A stretch of 64,000 nucleotides of DNA, from positions 9,671,434 through 9,735,433 of the forward strand of contig NW_020312968.1 of assembly GCF_003265705.1 (NCBI RefSeq), in the 5' to 3' direction. Source of the DNA: Callorhinus ursinus. Its lineage: Eukaryota > Chordata > Mammalia > Carnivora > Otariidae. Each line of letters begins with the position of its first letter. Position 1 is the stretch's first letter. This document shows positions 11,036-21,729 of this stretch, piece by piece. The notes under the pieces were generated by a model. That model did no database searches, was not told the DNA's origin, and was given only the letters and a program-made list of their open reading frames with translations. Position numbers and translations under genes: made by a program.

Positions 11036-12560
11036 CAGGAAGACTGTTCTAGAACAGAAAAGACTACAGAGACAGAATAATCTAATGAAATGACTGACCC
11101 TTGATTGGGTCATGGATTGAAAAAAAAAGAAAAAAAAGCTAGTCTACACAGGTATAATTTTTGATAATACATCAGACTGTACACTTACACATACACTTAC
11201 ACCATACAGAAATATCCACAGATCATACTTCAGTTAAAAGCTTTTGATTAAGAAAAAGTTATACAACATTTTGGAGTAACTGGGGAAAAGTTAAAATGGG
11301 CCGAATATTACCTGGCATTAGGAAATTACCAATAAGTTTCTTAGTTGTGATAATGTTATTATTGTGAGGTAGAAGAATGTCTTATTCTTAGGAAACGCCT
11401 CATAAAGTATATAGGAGTGATGTACCATAAGTCTAAGACTTTGAAAAATGAAGAAACAAAAAGGCAAAAATTCAAGAGATCCAACATCTATCTATTAGAT
11501 GTTCCAGGAAGAAAGAGCCAATGGAGGGAAGGAAATAATGAAAGAAACAATAAAGAAAAGCGCTCAGTGTGAAGAAACACACATGTCTTCTAATTAAAAG
11601 ACCTCAGAGCTTCACAGAGTAAAAGTACTCAAAAAGGATGAAGGAAAAGAAGACCCACGACTAGACACAGCCTCATGTAATTTCAGAAGACCATCAGAAA
11701 AATTATCTGAAACTTGGAGAAAGCAAAGGAGATTTTTGGCTATTCCATTTACTTATCTGCTTATATAATTGGCTATTTTACAGCCCTGTAGAGGCACAGT
11801 TTATGTCGTAGTTTGTTTTTTTTTCAGTAGAAATGAGAATAAATTCTGTCCAATGGAGCAGAAAACCTCTGAAGGTACCACTTAGGGCCTGCTGGACATC
11901 CACTCATTTTGTCTCCATCCCAGCAGTCCATGCTTAACATTACCTACAAATACTTAACTTCTCAAATGTTCTTTGAAACAGTTTTCCCTCATTAATGACA
12001 CATGTTCACTTTTCCCAGGAGTCATGATTTCATCTTCTTGAAAATTAAGCTTTATCAATACCAAGGTAAAGAAAAGATCCTGAAAGCTTCCAGATAAGAA
12101 AAAAAGAGGCTGCTTACTGAGGAACGAGAATCAGTCAGCGTCAAGCTTCTCACCAGTGAGAGAAGTTATCAAGCAATGCCTTCAAATTCTGGACAGAAAA
12201 CCTTTCGACCCTAGAATTCTCTATCTAGGCAAACCATCCTTCAAATGGGAGGGCAAAACAAAGACACATCAAGACACTGAAACTCTAAGAGTTTCTCTTC
12301 CTTCACATCATTTCTGACAATTTTTATTCGATCATGGTCTCTGGCAAAATGAAAAGGGGATTCAAGGAAAAAATACATGAGGCATGAGATCTAAGAAACA
12401 ACAGCTGTAATCCAGGAATACAAAGAAAAGAAATATTCAGATGACATCTGTGCCGCAGGCCTAGAAAAACAGAAAAAAGTCCAAACTAGAACAGGAAGTC
12501 AGTAGTCCCAGAAATGTCCAAAGGAAAACGTGGGACAACTAGCAGAGAGTGTGATTAGGA
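11036..12560 (+). mobile_element. Ancient LINE-derived block (L1ME/HAL1-like)
   Basis: About 11270-11440 resembles old L1ME 3'UTRs ('gttgtgataatgttattatt', 'agaagaatgtcttattctta'). About 12170-12260 has 'aaattctggacagaaaacct' and 'ctagaattctctatctaggc', a HAL1/L1ME landmark. Frames are fully decayed. Boundaries and family are uncertain. Confidence 0.5.
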
Positions 12561-13650
12561 AGCCAGATTAAGAAACCTCACACTTAGACTCAACTGATTT
12601 TCAACAAGTATTCCAAGACAATTCAATGAGGAAAGAATAGTCTTTTTAACAAATGATGTTGGGACAACTGGATACCCACTCATTCAGAAGAATGAACTTG
12701 GACCACTGCCTCCATAGCATATGCAAAAATTGACTCAAAATGGACCACAGACCCAAGCATAAGCTAAAACAATAAAACTCTTACAAGAAAATATAGAAGT
12801 AAATATTCACGATCTTGGGTTAGATCAGCCTTCTTAAATACGACTGCTTAGCAACACAAGAAAAAATAGATAAACTGGACGTTATCAAAATAAAAAACTT
12901 TTGTGCCTCAAAGGACACCGTCAAAAAAGTAAATTGCTAACCATATATCTGATAAGAGACTTATAACAAAAAGGCAAATAACCCAATGGAAAAATGGGCA
13001 AAGAATCTAAACAGTCATTTCTCCAAAGAAGACGGGCAAATGGCCAATAAGCACATGAAAAGATTCTCAACAACAAATCAAAAAACACAATGAGAGACCA
13101 CATCACACCCATAGAGCTGGCTCTCATCAAAAAGACAGACAATAATAAGCATCGACAAAGAGGAACTGGAACCTGGACACACTGCTGATGGGAATGTAAA
13201 ATGATATAGCTGCTTTGGGAAACAGTTCCCCAAAGTGTTCAACACAGAGCTACCATATGCCTGAGCCATTCTATCCTATGTGTATAGGCAAGAGAAATGA
13301 AAACATGTCCACAGAAACCTTGTATGCTAATGTTCACAGCAGCGTTATTCGTGATAGCTAAAAAGTGTCCATGATCATTAGCTGATGAATAGATAAATAA
13401 AATGTAATACATCCATCGGTGGAATAGTATCCAACAATAAAAAGGAGAAAAGGTACTAATACATGCTATAATATGGGTGATCCTTAAAAACACTGTGCTA
13501 AAAAATACACTAAGTGAAAGAAGCCAGTTACAAAGGATCACATATTATATGATTCCATTTATTTGAAATACCCAGAATAGGCAAATTTATGGAGACAGTT
13601 CATTAGCGGCTTTCTAGGGCTGGGGGGTATTGCAAAGAAATGAGAGGGAC

Positions 13651-14061
13651 ATTTTTTAAGATTTATTTATTTATTTTGAGAGAGAATGCGTGCGCTTGCA
13701 CACGAGGTTGCTGGGTGGGGAGGGGCAGAGGTAGAGGGAGAATCTCAGGCAGACTCCACATTGAGCATGGAGCGTGACACAGGGCTTGATCTCATGACCC
13801 AGAGATCATGACCTGAGCTGAAATCGAGAGTCGGATGCTTGGGACGCCTGGGTGGCTCAGTTGGTTAAGCATCTGTCTTCAGCTCAGGTGATCATCCCAG
13901 CATCTGGCTCCCTGCTCAGCAGGGAGTCTGCTTCTCCCTCTGCCCTTCACCCCACTCGTGCTCTCTCACACACACACTCTCTCTCTCTGTCTCAAATAAA
14001 TAAAATCTTAAAAAAAAAAAAAGAGTCGGATGCTTAACCAACTGAGCCACCCAGATGCCCC
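13651..14061 (-). mobile_element. Older CAN-SINE, minus strand, split by a second SINE
   Basis: A reverse-orientation SINE is split at 13840/14022. The outer TSD is near-perfect: agaaatgagagggac (13636-13650) against agaaatgggagggac (14062-14076), with one mismatch. This insertion came before the inner one. Confidence 0.93.
13841..14021 (+). mobile_element. CAN-SINE inserted inside the older SINE
   Basis: It is a plus-strand SINE flanked by a perfect 14-bp TSD, agagtcggatgctt, at 13827-13840 and 14022-14035. The TSD belongs to the host SINE, which fixes the order of events. Confidence 0.97.
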
Positions 14062-14249
14062 AGAAATGGGAGGGACGTCTAATGGGTACTGGGGTTTTTT
14101 GGGGGGGGTGATGAAAATGTCCTACAACTGATGGTGAAGCTGTTTGTGCCTATCTGTGAACATGTAACAACTACTGAACTGTACATTTTACATGGGTGAA
14201 TGTTATAGTATGTCAAATATAGTTCAATAAAACTGTTTTAAAAAAGAAG

Positions 14250-15570
14250 AAGAAGACACAGCAGCTAGATCATCTCCGAGATTAGATGCCTTTTTTGCCA
14301 GAAGAAAAAGAAAAGAGGCATTTAGAAACTCCAGAAATAATATAAACCTATCTGTCAAAGTCATGGTCCAAAACTGAAGGAAACTGAAATGTGGGACGGT
14401 ACCGAGCAAATGACAGAGAATAAGAAAGAATAACAGATTTGACATGGCTGCTCAAACCTACCCCCCTCTGAGGGACACAGGGTTACATTTTCTTTTCTCT
14501 AGCCTCAATCATTCACGGTGCTGCTACCAAAAATAATGTCGCTGATCCCTTGAGTAAGCAGGACTCACGGGTGCCAAGAGAAAACCACTTTGTTCTCTCC
14601 CTCAATGTTGTTCAAGCCCACATTGCAGGGCTAGTTCGTCCTGACCCCTTAGATGAAATTTGGAGCTGTGCCCATGACCTCTCTGGTCAATATCAGGTGC
14701 AAAAAATCCTCCAATCACCTTAAGTTACAAAAAGTCTCATTTCTGTAATTAGGATGTCGGGACCTGGGTCCCAGTCAAAACTTGGAACTTCGTTTTTCGC
14801 TTCTCTCCCTCTTATCTGACGGATCATTGTAGGGAAGGAGCCAGCCTGCCGAGGAGAGGCAAGAGAGTGACTGCGATCTTCTTTGTTTCCCTACTTTTGG
14901 GGTCCACTTCTCCCCCCGAAGCCTGCCGGACACAGCTCTGTCAGTTTGGGGAGAAGGGAGTAAGGAGGGGACCAGACCATGTTGGTAAAGAAGGTAAGGG
15001 CAGTGACAGTTCACGGGACTCTCCAGTCTGCTTTCAGCCAGTGTTTACAGAGGACTTTCTCCCGAATGGTCTTCTTGGTTCCTCTGAGACAGGACTGTTG
15101 AGCCTACCATTCCCTACTCTTAAGCATCCGGCAGTGCAGGCCCAGCCTCTCCCCACTTGGTCTTGGTCTGGGAAAGTACAATGACTTCCCAACAGTAGTC
15201 TTTAACTCTGAGGCCACAAGGCACTCCAACGGGCCCTTTAAAATTCCCCAGGCAAGCGCCTGACACCAGTCCAGTCAACCAACGGACAGTATCAGGTTCT
15301 CCAAGTGCTTATCGTTGAGCACTCATTCCCTCCCCCACGCAGAGCTGGACTCAAAATGCCACAGCAATTCTGTAACTTTCTCCAAACCATTTGTCTCTTT
15401 AATCCCTAATCTTTTTATAGGCTGGGGGATGGAGATCAGCTAAGGGTTGCAGAACTGGTTTTCACCCAGAAGCTTACAAGTCCTGCTTCAACAGTCTAAA
15501 GCTGGAATGTGGGAGCTGTTGGTATCTGCTTCAAGTACTGCAGCCCCAGGTGAATCTGAGAAGAAAGAAT
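14250..15570. other. Unassigned non-coding sequence
   Basis: No gene is supported. Open frames at 14867-15184 (+) and 14775-15014 (-) overlap antisense and have no recognisable domain. Confidence 0.45.
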
Positions 15571-15573
15571 CCA

Positions 15574-15768
15574 AGGATGCCTTGGGGGCTCAGTCAATTA
15601 AGGTCTGACTTCGGCTCAGGGCACGATCTCAGGGTCCTTGCATAGAGCCCTGGGATTGAGCCCAGAGTCAAGGTCCCTGCTCAGCGAGGAGTCTGCTTAT
15701 CCCTCTCCTTCTCCCTCTGCCCCTTCCCCCCTCTCTCAAATAAATAAAATCTTTAAAAAAAAAATTTT
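15574..15768 (+). mobile_element. Diverged CAN-SINE
   Basis: It has a diverged head (ggatgccttgggggctcag), a recognisable B-box and CT region, and an AAATAAATAAAATCTTT tail. Confidence 0.85.
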
Positions 15769-16022
15769 TAATAAAGACTCTAATTCTCATATCCTATTAC
15801 AATCACATTCACATAGTGAAAATACTGTAAATGCTATTGTGATTTTCACTATTTTAGAAACGATTTATGGACAAAATTTGAATGGTATAATACAGTTTAA
15901 AAGCAAGATGTAAATGTTAAAACACATAATATAAAAGTAATGGTTTTACGATCAGAAGGAGGAAGAAGGAGGAAAAAAGTACATTTAAAGGCTAATTTCT
16001 TTGTCTTATAAAAAAGAGTCAA

Positions 16023-16707
16023 GGGAGTGTCGGTGGGAATGCAAGTTGGTACAGCCACTTTGGAAAACAGTGTGGAGGTGCCTCAGAAAATTAAAAATAG
16101 AGCTCCCTATGACCCAGCAATTGCACTTCTGGGTATTTACCCCAAAGACACAGATGTAGTGAAAACAAGGGCCGCATGCACCCCAATGTTCATAGCAGCA
16201 ATGTCCGCAATAGCCAAACTGGAAAGAGCCGAGATGCCCTTCAACAGATGAATGGATAAAGAAGATGTGGTCCATATATACAATGGAATATTACTCAGCC
16301 ATCAGAAAGGACGAATACCCAACTTTTGCATCCACATGGATGGGACTGGAGGAGATGATGCTAAGTGAAATAAGTCAAGCAGAGAAAGTCAATTATCAGA
16401 TGGTTTCACTTATTTGTGAAACATCAGGAATAGTGTGGAGGACATTAGGAGAAGGAAGGGAAACATGAAGGGGGGAATCGGAGGGGGAGGCGAACCATGA
16501 GAGACGATGGCCTCTGAGAAACAAACTGAGGGTTCTAGAGGGGAGGGGGGTGGGGGGATGGGTTAGCCCGGTGATGGGTATTAAAGAGGGCACGTTCTGC
16601 GTGGAGCACTGGGTGTTATACGGAAACAATGGATCATGGATCACCACATAAAAAACTAATGATGTAATGTATGATGACTAACATAACATAAAAAAAAAAA
16701 ACAAAAC
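16023..16707 (+). mobile_element. 5'-truncated L1 insertion with single-unit 3'UTR
   Basis: It starts inside the ORF2 C-terminus ('cggtgggaatgcaagttggt') and ends in an A-tail. An 8-bp TSD, agagtcaa, is at 16015-16022 and 16708-16715. The ORF2 C-terminus is frameshifted between about 16251 and 16265. Its 3'UTR lacks the first of the two related units seen in the other young L1s here, marking a different L1 subfamily. A SINE is inserted directly at its 3' TSD. Confidence 0.93.
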
Positions 16708-16715
16708 AGAGTCAA

Positions 16716-16911
16716 GGGGCGCCTGGGTGGCTCAGTCGTTAAGCGTCTGCCTTCGGCTCAGGTCATGATCCCGGGGTCCTGGGATCGAGCCCCGCATCGG
16801 GCTCCCTGCTCGGCGGGAAGCCTGCTTCTCTCTCTCCCACTCCCCCTGCTTGTGTTCCCTCTCTCGTTGTGTCTCTCTCTGTCAAATAAATAAATAAAAT
16901 CTTAAAAAAAA
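16716..16911 (+). mobile_element. CAN-SINE, young subtype
   Basis: It is a full-length SINE directly after the L1 target duplication. 'agtcaa' recurs at 16912-16917, so the SINE re-used the duplicated site. Confidence 0.96.
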
Positions 16912-17289
16912 AGTCAAAAGATACTATCCAAAGTTGATGAATTGAGAAACAAGTTTATAAAAATTATTTAAAATTGTAACGTCACCAAGAGGAGAAATAA
17001 AAATTATTTCAAAAACAAAACAAAACAAGAGAGGATAAATGGGAGAGAATGTTATGAATCCCTCATCTTTAGGATGGAGACAATCATCAGGGCACTAAAA
17101 TCAGAAAGAGTTTAAAATAGCTAATTTGGGGACTGTGCTCAGGTTTGGGTGCTTGGAGAAATGTACAGAGATCTAATGACTATTTTTAATAAGAATAAGG
17201 CTGCTAATGAGCTCCTTAAATAAAAAATGTTTTCTTCCTCTTAAAAGGCATTTAGTAAATGATCAAATGTCACCATGTCACAGTGGTAT

Positions 17290-17468
17290 GTTTGATATAT
17301 GTATATATACATATATATAAAAATACGTGTAATGTATGTGTATGTCATATATATATACATATAGTGTGTATGTATTTATAACATATACAGGTTTGATAAA
17401 TATATACAACGTATATGCCATATACGTGTTTAATATATATAATCTGCATATATATCACTTATAACTAT
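17290..17468. repeat. AT-rich TATA/CATA simple repeat
   Basis: About 180 bp consist mostly of alternating TA, TG and CA steps with multiple short palindromes (for example gtatatatac). The repeat is imperfect and low-complexity. Confidence 0.85.
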
Positions 17469-17479
17469 ATTTTGTGGAT

Positions 17480-19290
17480 ATAGACATAAAATAAATAGAA
17501 GACAGTCTCAGAGAAGTGATTTATTTATTATGCCCTAAATCGTGCAATTAGAGGACCCAGCTCACATCCAATTTTGACTCAAATCTCTACTCTTTTGTCT
17601 CCATCAACTTGCAGGATACCTGCTAAAAGACAATGTCCACTTATAAATTATGCTATTTTTTTTCATTAAAGAACTCCACAAGGGCACCCTTTGGTTTCCT
17701 CATTAAGAAATTACATCTAGTAAAACCCGATTCTGCCACCATCCCAGGCCTGACACCCAACACCAAGCACTCACCATTAATTAATGTAATTTGAGCACCC
17801 ACTGGACTTGTGTTTTTCACCTGAGTTACCATAAGTGAACAAATATTTAAGATGAATCCCTTTCATTCATTTTTGAATTGTTTTTTTTTTAATTGTTATA
17901 GAAGTAACAGTCATAGAAGAGAAAAATCACGGTCCTACAGCAGAGTTCTTGATTATGTTATGAACAACGGAAACCAACTCAGGCTATTTAAACAGAAAAG
18001 GAATTTCTTGCAGGGCTATCAGGTAGCTCACAGAATCCCCAGGAACCAGGCTCAGAAACCTGGGAAGGAGCCAAGGGAAGATGGGCGCTGGCACCTCTAC
18101 CAAGGTCATGCCCCAGGAAAGCCACGTCCTTGGTGGCCAGCCTTGGACACCGGTTGCCTCTTCTGCCTAAGGAAGTCTAAGTTGCCTGGCCTGTTTGGCA
18201 TCAGTGACTCCAGCTTCAGAATCCTGGGCAGAGTGGAGGTCAGCAGGCTCACATCTTGGCATCCAGATGTGTTAGCATCTGGCCTCAGAAGCTTCCATCG
18301 CTGCCTCCCCCCGAGATTCACACAAAGGCCAATAAACGAAACCCCAAAAGAGAGTTCTGATACACAGAGGCTGGCCACCAAACCTAAACAAAACAAGGAA
18401 ACCAAAGCAGTCTCTTGGTCCCACAACACAACGCATGTCCTCTCCAGATGTAAAGTGGGAAGTCCAAGTCTCCCTCCTTCCCCTTTCTGCTCACACGACA
18501 CACTCAACAGAAATGCCCACTATAAACAGTCTCCTCTATATCCTTTCAGAAATTGTCCAAGTGACTACGTACACGTAAGTATAGATCCCCCAGGTTTAAA
18601 CACACACACACACGCACACACACACGCAAGAGATGCCGTACACATTATAACTTTCCACATGACTGTATCGATTTTAAGACGCTCGCCAATTCAAAATGGA
18701 CTCCCCTCCTGCCCCAAATCACTCATGGTTCCTGCAGTTCTCTGACAGCGCATATCAGAAATGGATCCCCCTAGGCTGTGGGGCCCAGAGAGCCCAGATG
18801 CAGGGCTGGTTGGAGGGCTCCCTTCCGTAACCCAGACACTCACCTACCACCAGTGTCTGCAAGGCATTTTGACATACTGCAGCACAGACAGTGCAATACT
18901 ACGTACATATCAGTTGGTCCACATAACACCCTAAGGACGGTCAGCAATTTAAATTCCAGGATAATCAACCAGCATTTATGAGACAGGCCATACTCCAGAA
19001 GCTTCCTTTGGTTTCATCCCTCAGCAACAACCAAGTGGCTTTGTTAAATTAGCAGAGGGATTGTGGAAATGAGTTGTCCAACTGATGAAACTCTTAGTTT
19101 GTCTAATTTGCACAATGGATGTTAAAAATGGGTACTCCGTGAAATTTGTGGTAAGGATGAAAACCAACATAATTTCCTGTCCCAACGTTAATCAATTCTG
19201 CGGCTGGCCATACTTTTCTGACCCCATAGTAAACAATACTGAGAACAAGCAAAGATAACCTAGCTACTTGCCCCGGGAAATATTTGTTCC
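17480..19290. other. Unassigned sequence; contains a 297-codon open frame not supported as a gene
   Basis: An ATG-initiated frame at 17852-18745 (+) is open but low in coding character. It includes a poly-T-derived stretch, an ACAC microsatellite (18600-18629) and no recognisable domain, and it overlaps an antisense frame. I regard the block as non-coding intronic DNA, probably partly ancient repeat. Confidence 0.5.
18600..18629. repeat. (CA)n microsatellite, interrupted
   Basis: CA repeats are broken by two G substitutions. Confidence 0.9.
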
Positions 19291-19295
19291 TCAAA

Positions 19296-19619
19296 TGTAA
19301 GACTGTGAGCTAACTAAAATAGTTTACAAAACCCAACAGCTTACTCACCAGATCTTGCTTCCAGGCCCTCCCCTCCATTCGCCCACCAATCCAAAGCTAT
19401 TTTGTCATAAGCTTTTTGCCCAAACCCTATCAATTCCTTATCTTGCCAAGCTCGCCTTACAATCCCCCAGCAGGGGTCCTCCAACCCTATAAGTATGCTC
19501 TCTGTGATTCACCCCTTCACCTGAGAACTACGGGCAAGGAGGTGTCCTCCCTTACTGCGGGAGATCCAATAAACTTTTTCATCAGCAGAATTTCGGGCCA
19601 TAAGCAATGGTTTTCAACA
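19296..19619 (+). mobile_element. Probable solo LTR (ERV1/gammaretrovirus-like)
   Basis: The segment starts TG and ends CA (tgtaagactg...ttcaaca). It has a TATA-like 'ctataagtatgctctc' near 19487 and a poly(A) signal AATAAA at about 19568. A 4-bp direct repeat, caaa, flanks it (19292-19295 and 19620-19623), as expected for an ERV1-class insertion. No gag, pol or env sequence adjoins it. The family is not identified. Confidence 0.6.
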
Positions 19620-20250
19620 CAAATGGGTGCAACAAAAACTAGAGGTAAAGAATTGTTCACACTGTTCTGTAAGCTCAGTAAGAATCTTCGCCCTCTACCC
19701 TTTAGGCTTACAGAACAGAGCACATGAACAATTGTTTTGTCTGTTGGCTAATAAGTGTGTGCATGTGTAGCAGAATTGGGCCTGAGGCTCACTTGCATTG
19801 TAATAACTGACTTGGCAGGAAGGTTACCTCAAAGCTTTGACAATTACCTGCCGCTGACAAACTAAAGCTGCTAATGAGCGCATGCCCAGTTGGCTGAGGC
19901 CGGTTTGCAAAGCAAGGAATTGCTCAGGCTTTCATTCTGCCCAGGGATGGGCCACCACCCAAAGCCCTTCCAGTTCCTGAGGATGCCAGCTTCTTACCCA
20001 ATGCATGGTTTTGAAGAGCCGGTGATCAGACGAGGGAAATGGAAGTTCTGTTGTCAGCAGGCCAGGCTCACTGTGGTCACTGATAAACCCGAGCGCAGCC
20101 CAGGGTGCTTTAACGATGCCTACCTGCATATTCTGCTGCTAGAGGTTACCTAATGACACACCAAACTGAGAGACCAAATCTCCTCTCGAAGATCTTCTCA
20201 ATGGCTGATGAAAATGAGTCATAATGTGCTTGCCTGACCTTAGATCCCAT
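19620..20250. other. Unassigned non-coding sequence
   Basis: I see no supported gene or repeat. Short open frames overlap on opposite strands (19890-20153 plus, 19932-20129 minus). Confidence 0.45.
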
Positions 20251-20268
20251 TTCACATTTTACAGTTTC

Positions 20269-20468
20269 TTTTTTTAAAAAATATTTTATTTATTTATTTG
20301 ACAGAGAGAGACACAGCGGGAGAGGGAACACAAGCAGGGGGAGTGGGAGAGGGAGAAGCAGGCTTCCCGCTGAGCAGGGAGCCCGATGTGGGACCCGATC
20401 CCAGAACCTTGAGATCATGACCTGAGTCGAAGGCAGACATCCAACCAACCGAGCCACCCAGGCGCCCT
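20269..20468 (-). mobile_element. CAN-SINE, young subtype, minus strand, with TSD
   Basis: The reverse-complement SINE is flanked by a 14-bp TSD (cattttacagtttc) at 20255-20268 and 20469-20482. Confidence 0.96.
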
Positions 20469-20479
20469 CATTTTACAGT

Positions 20480-20640
20480 TTCGACATGCATCCCTGCCCA
20501 CAATCCTGAGAGATGGGTGCATCCCCATTGTACAGATGAGGAAACTGATCAGATAATTTCCTTGGCTGCTCACTGATGGCAAGTGGCAGGATTAAGACTC
20601 AAAGCTGACTCTCCTGTTGCCTTGTTCAATTCTGCCACTT
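20480..20640 (-). repeat. MIR relic, minus strand
   Basis: 'cccattgtacagatgaggaa' followed by 'ggcaagtggcaggattaaga' is the reverse-complement MIR core and 3' region. Confidence 0.8.
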
Positions 20641-20674
20641 GCCCTTTTCAATCAAGGATAAACTTGCCACTTTA

Positions 20675-21040
20675 TTTTTTTTATTATTATGTTATGTTAA
20701 TCACCATACATTACATCATTAGTGTTTGATGTAGTGTTCCATGATTCATTGTTTGTGCATAACACCCAGTGCTCCATGCAGAACGTGCCCTCTTTAATAC
20801 CCATCACCAGGCTAACCCATCCCCCCACACCCCTCCCCTCTAGAACCCTCAGTTTGCTTCTCAGAGTCCATAGTCTCTCCTGGTTCGTCTCCCCCTCCGA
20901 TTTTCCCCCCTTCATTCTTCCCCTCCTGCTATCTTCTTCTGTTTTTTTTTTAACATATAAGGTATTATTTGTTTCAGAGGGACAGGTCTGTGATTCAACA
21001 GTCTCACACAATTCACAGCACTCACCATAGCACATACCCT
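20675..21040 (-). mobile_element. Very short 5'-truncated L1 3'UTR insertion, with TSD
   Basis: Only the last 366 bp of a young L1 3'UTR are present, in reverse. A perfect 16-bp TSD, taaacttgccacttta, is at 20659-20674 and 21041-21056. It carries all of the second 3'UTR unit and part of the first. Confidence 0.97.
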
Positions 21041-21110
21041 TAAACTTGCCACTTTAAAACTTGAAAAAGAATTGGAGAGTCACAAATAAGAAAATAATTA
21101 ATTTAAATTA

Positions 21111-21135
21111 CACACACACACACACACACACACAC
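21111..21135. repeat. (CA)n microsatellite
   Basis: About 12 uninterrupted CA units. Confidence 0.95.
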
Positions 21136-21194
21136 TTCTCTGAGCACAGAGAAGTACCTAGGAATTTGCTAATGGAGGAGGCAGAGGAATGGTA

Positions 21195-21400
21195 CCAGGA
21201 AAGGAGCACTGGACTGGGAGTCAACGTCCCCGGTTCTTTCTAATAATAGTTCATGTGTTTGTGAACTGGACAAGCTGGTTCACTCCTGAGCCACTGGCCC
21301 CTTATCTATAAAACAGGAAAAACACCTGCCATATAAACCACATGACTAAAGATATAAACTCTTAAGCATTATATGCGTGCAATAGAGTATTATTAATTAT
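21195..21400 (+). repeat. MIR relic, plus strand
   Basis: 'gcactggactgggagtcaac' and 'ccccttatctataaaacagg' follow the MIR consensus pattern. Confidence 0.7.
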
Positions 21401-21574
21401 TCTGAAGAGGGAGAACAGCCATCTATTTTTATACCTTAAAAAAACCAAGAGTGAAATAATCATAGTATTTATACACAGGGAGCTTTTAATAGCCTGTTGA
21501 AAACAACCATCTAAAGTTAAAACACCCTCCGGGTCACTAACAAGGATTCTGGAAACCTACACAATGAGAGCTAA

Positions 21575-21720
21575 AGGACTCTTAAAAGATTGCTCTGATG
21601 TAAGTTCATCATTTTACAGATGCAGAACCCAAGAGACTTCCCCAAGGTCACCAATAACTAGTGGTAATGTGTCAGCATTAAAATGCAGGTTTCTTGAACT
21701 CTCAAACCAAGGCTCATTCC
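21575..21720 (-). repeat. MIR relic, minus strand
   Basis: 'atcattttacagatgcagaa' and 'caaggtcaccaataactagt' are reverse-complement MIR landmarks. Confidence 0.75.
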
Positions 21721-21729
21721 AAATTTTTG

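Larger units (their letters stand above)
12590..14240 (+). mobile_element. Ancient L1M 3' half, interrupted by nested SINEs
   Basis: ORF2 C-terminal landmarks follow in order: 'caaatgatgttgggacaact', 'actcaaaatggaccacagac', 'aaaaaacttttgtgcctcaa', 'caatggaaaaatgggcaaag', 'gggaatgtaaaatgatatag', and a terminal 'caataaaactgttttaaaaa' at about 14225-14243. A minus-strand SINE with another SINE inside it occupies 13651-14061. Confidence 0.85.

Noticed and set aside
16265..16302. Possible tRNA-like heads in SINEs as real tRNA genes
   Set aside because: The SINE heads are tRNA-derived but lack a full cloverleaf and CCA-proximal acceptor pairing, and they are followed by SINE bodies.
17852..18745. 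297-codon plus-strand open frame
   Set aside because: It has no recognisable domain, includes low-complexity poly-T and CA-repeat-derived residues, has a 133-codon antisense frame, and lacks splice or promoter context. It is better explained by chance or ancient repeat.
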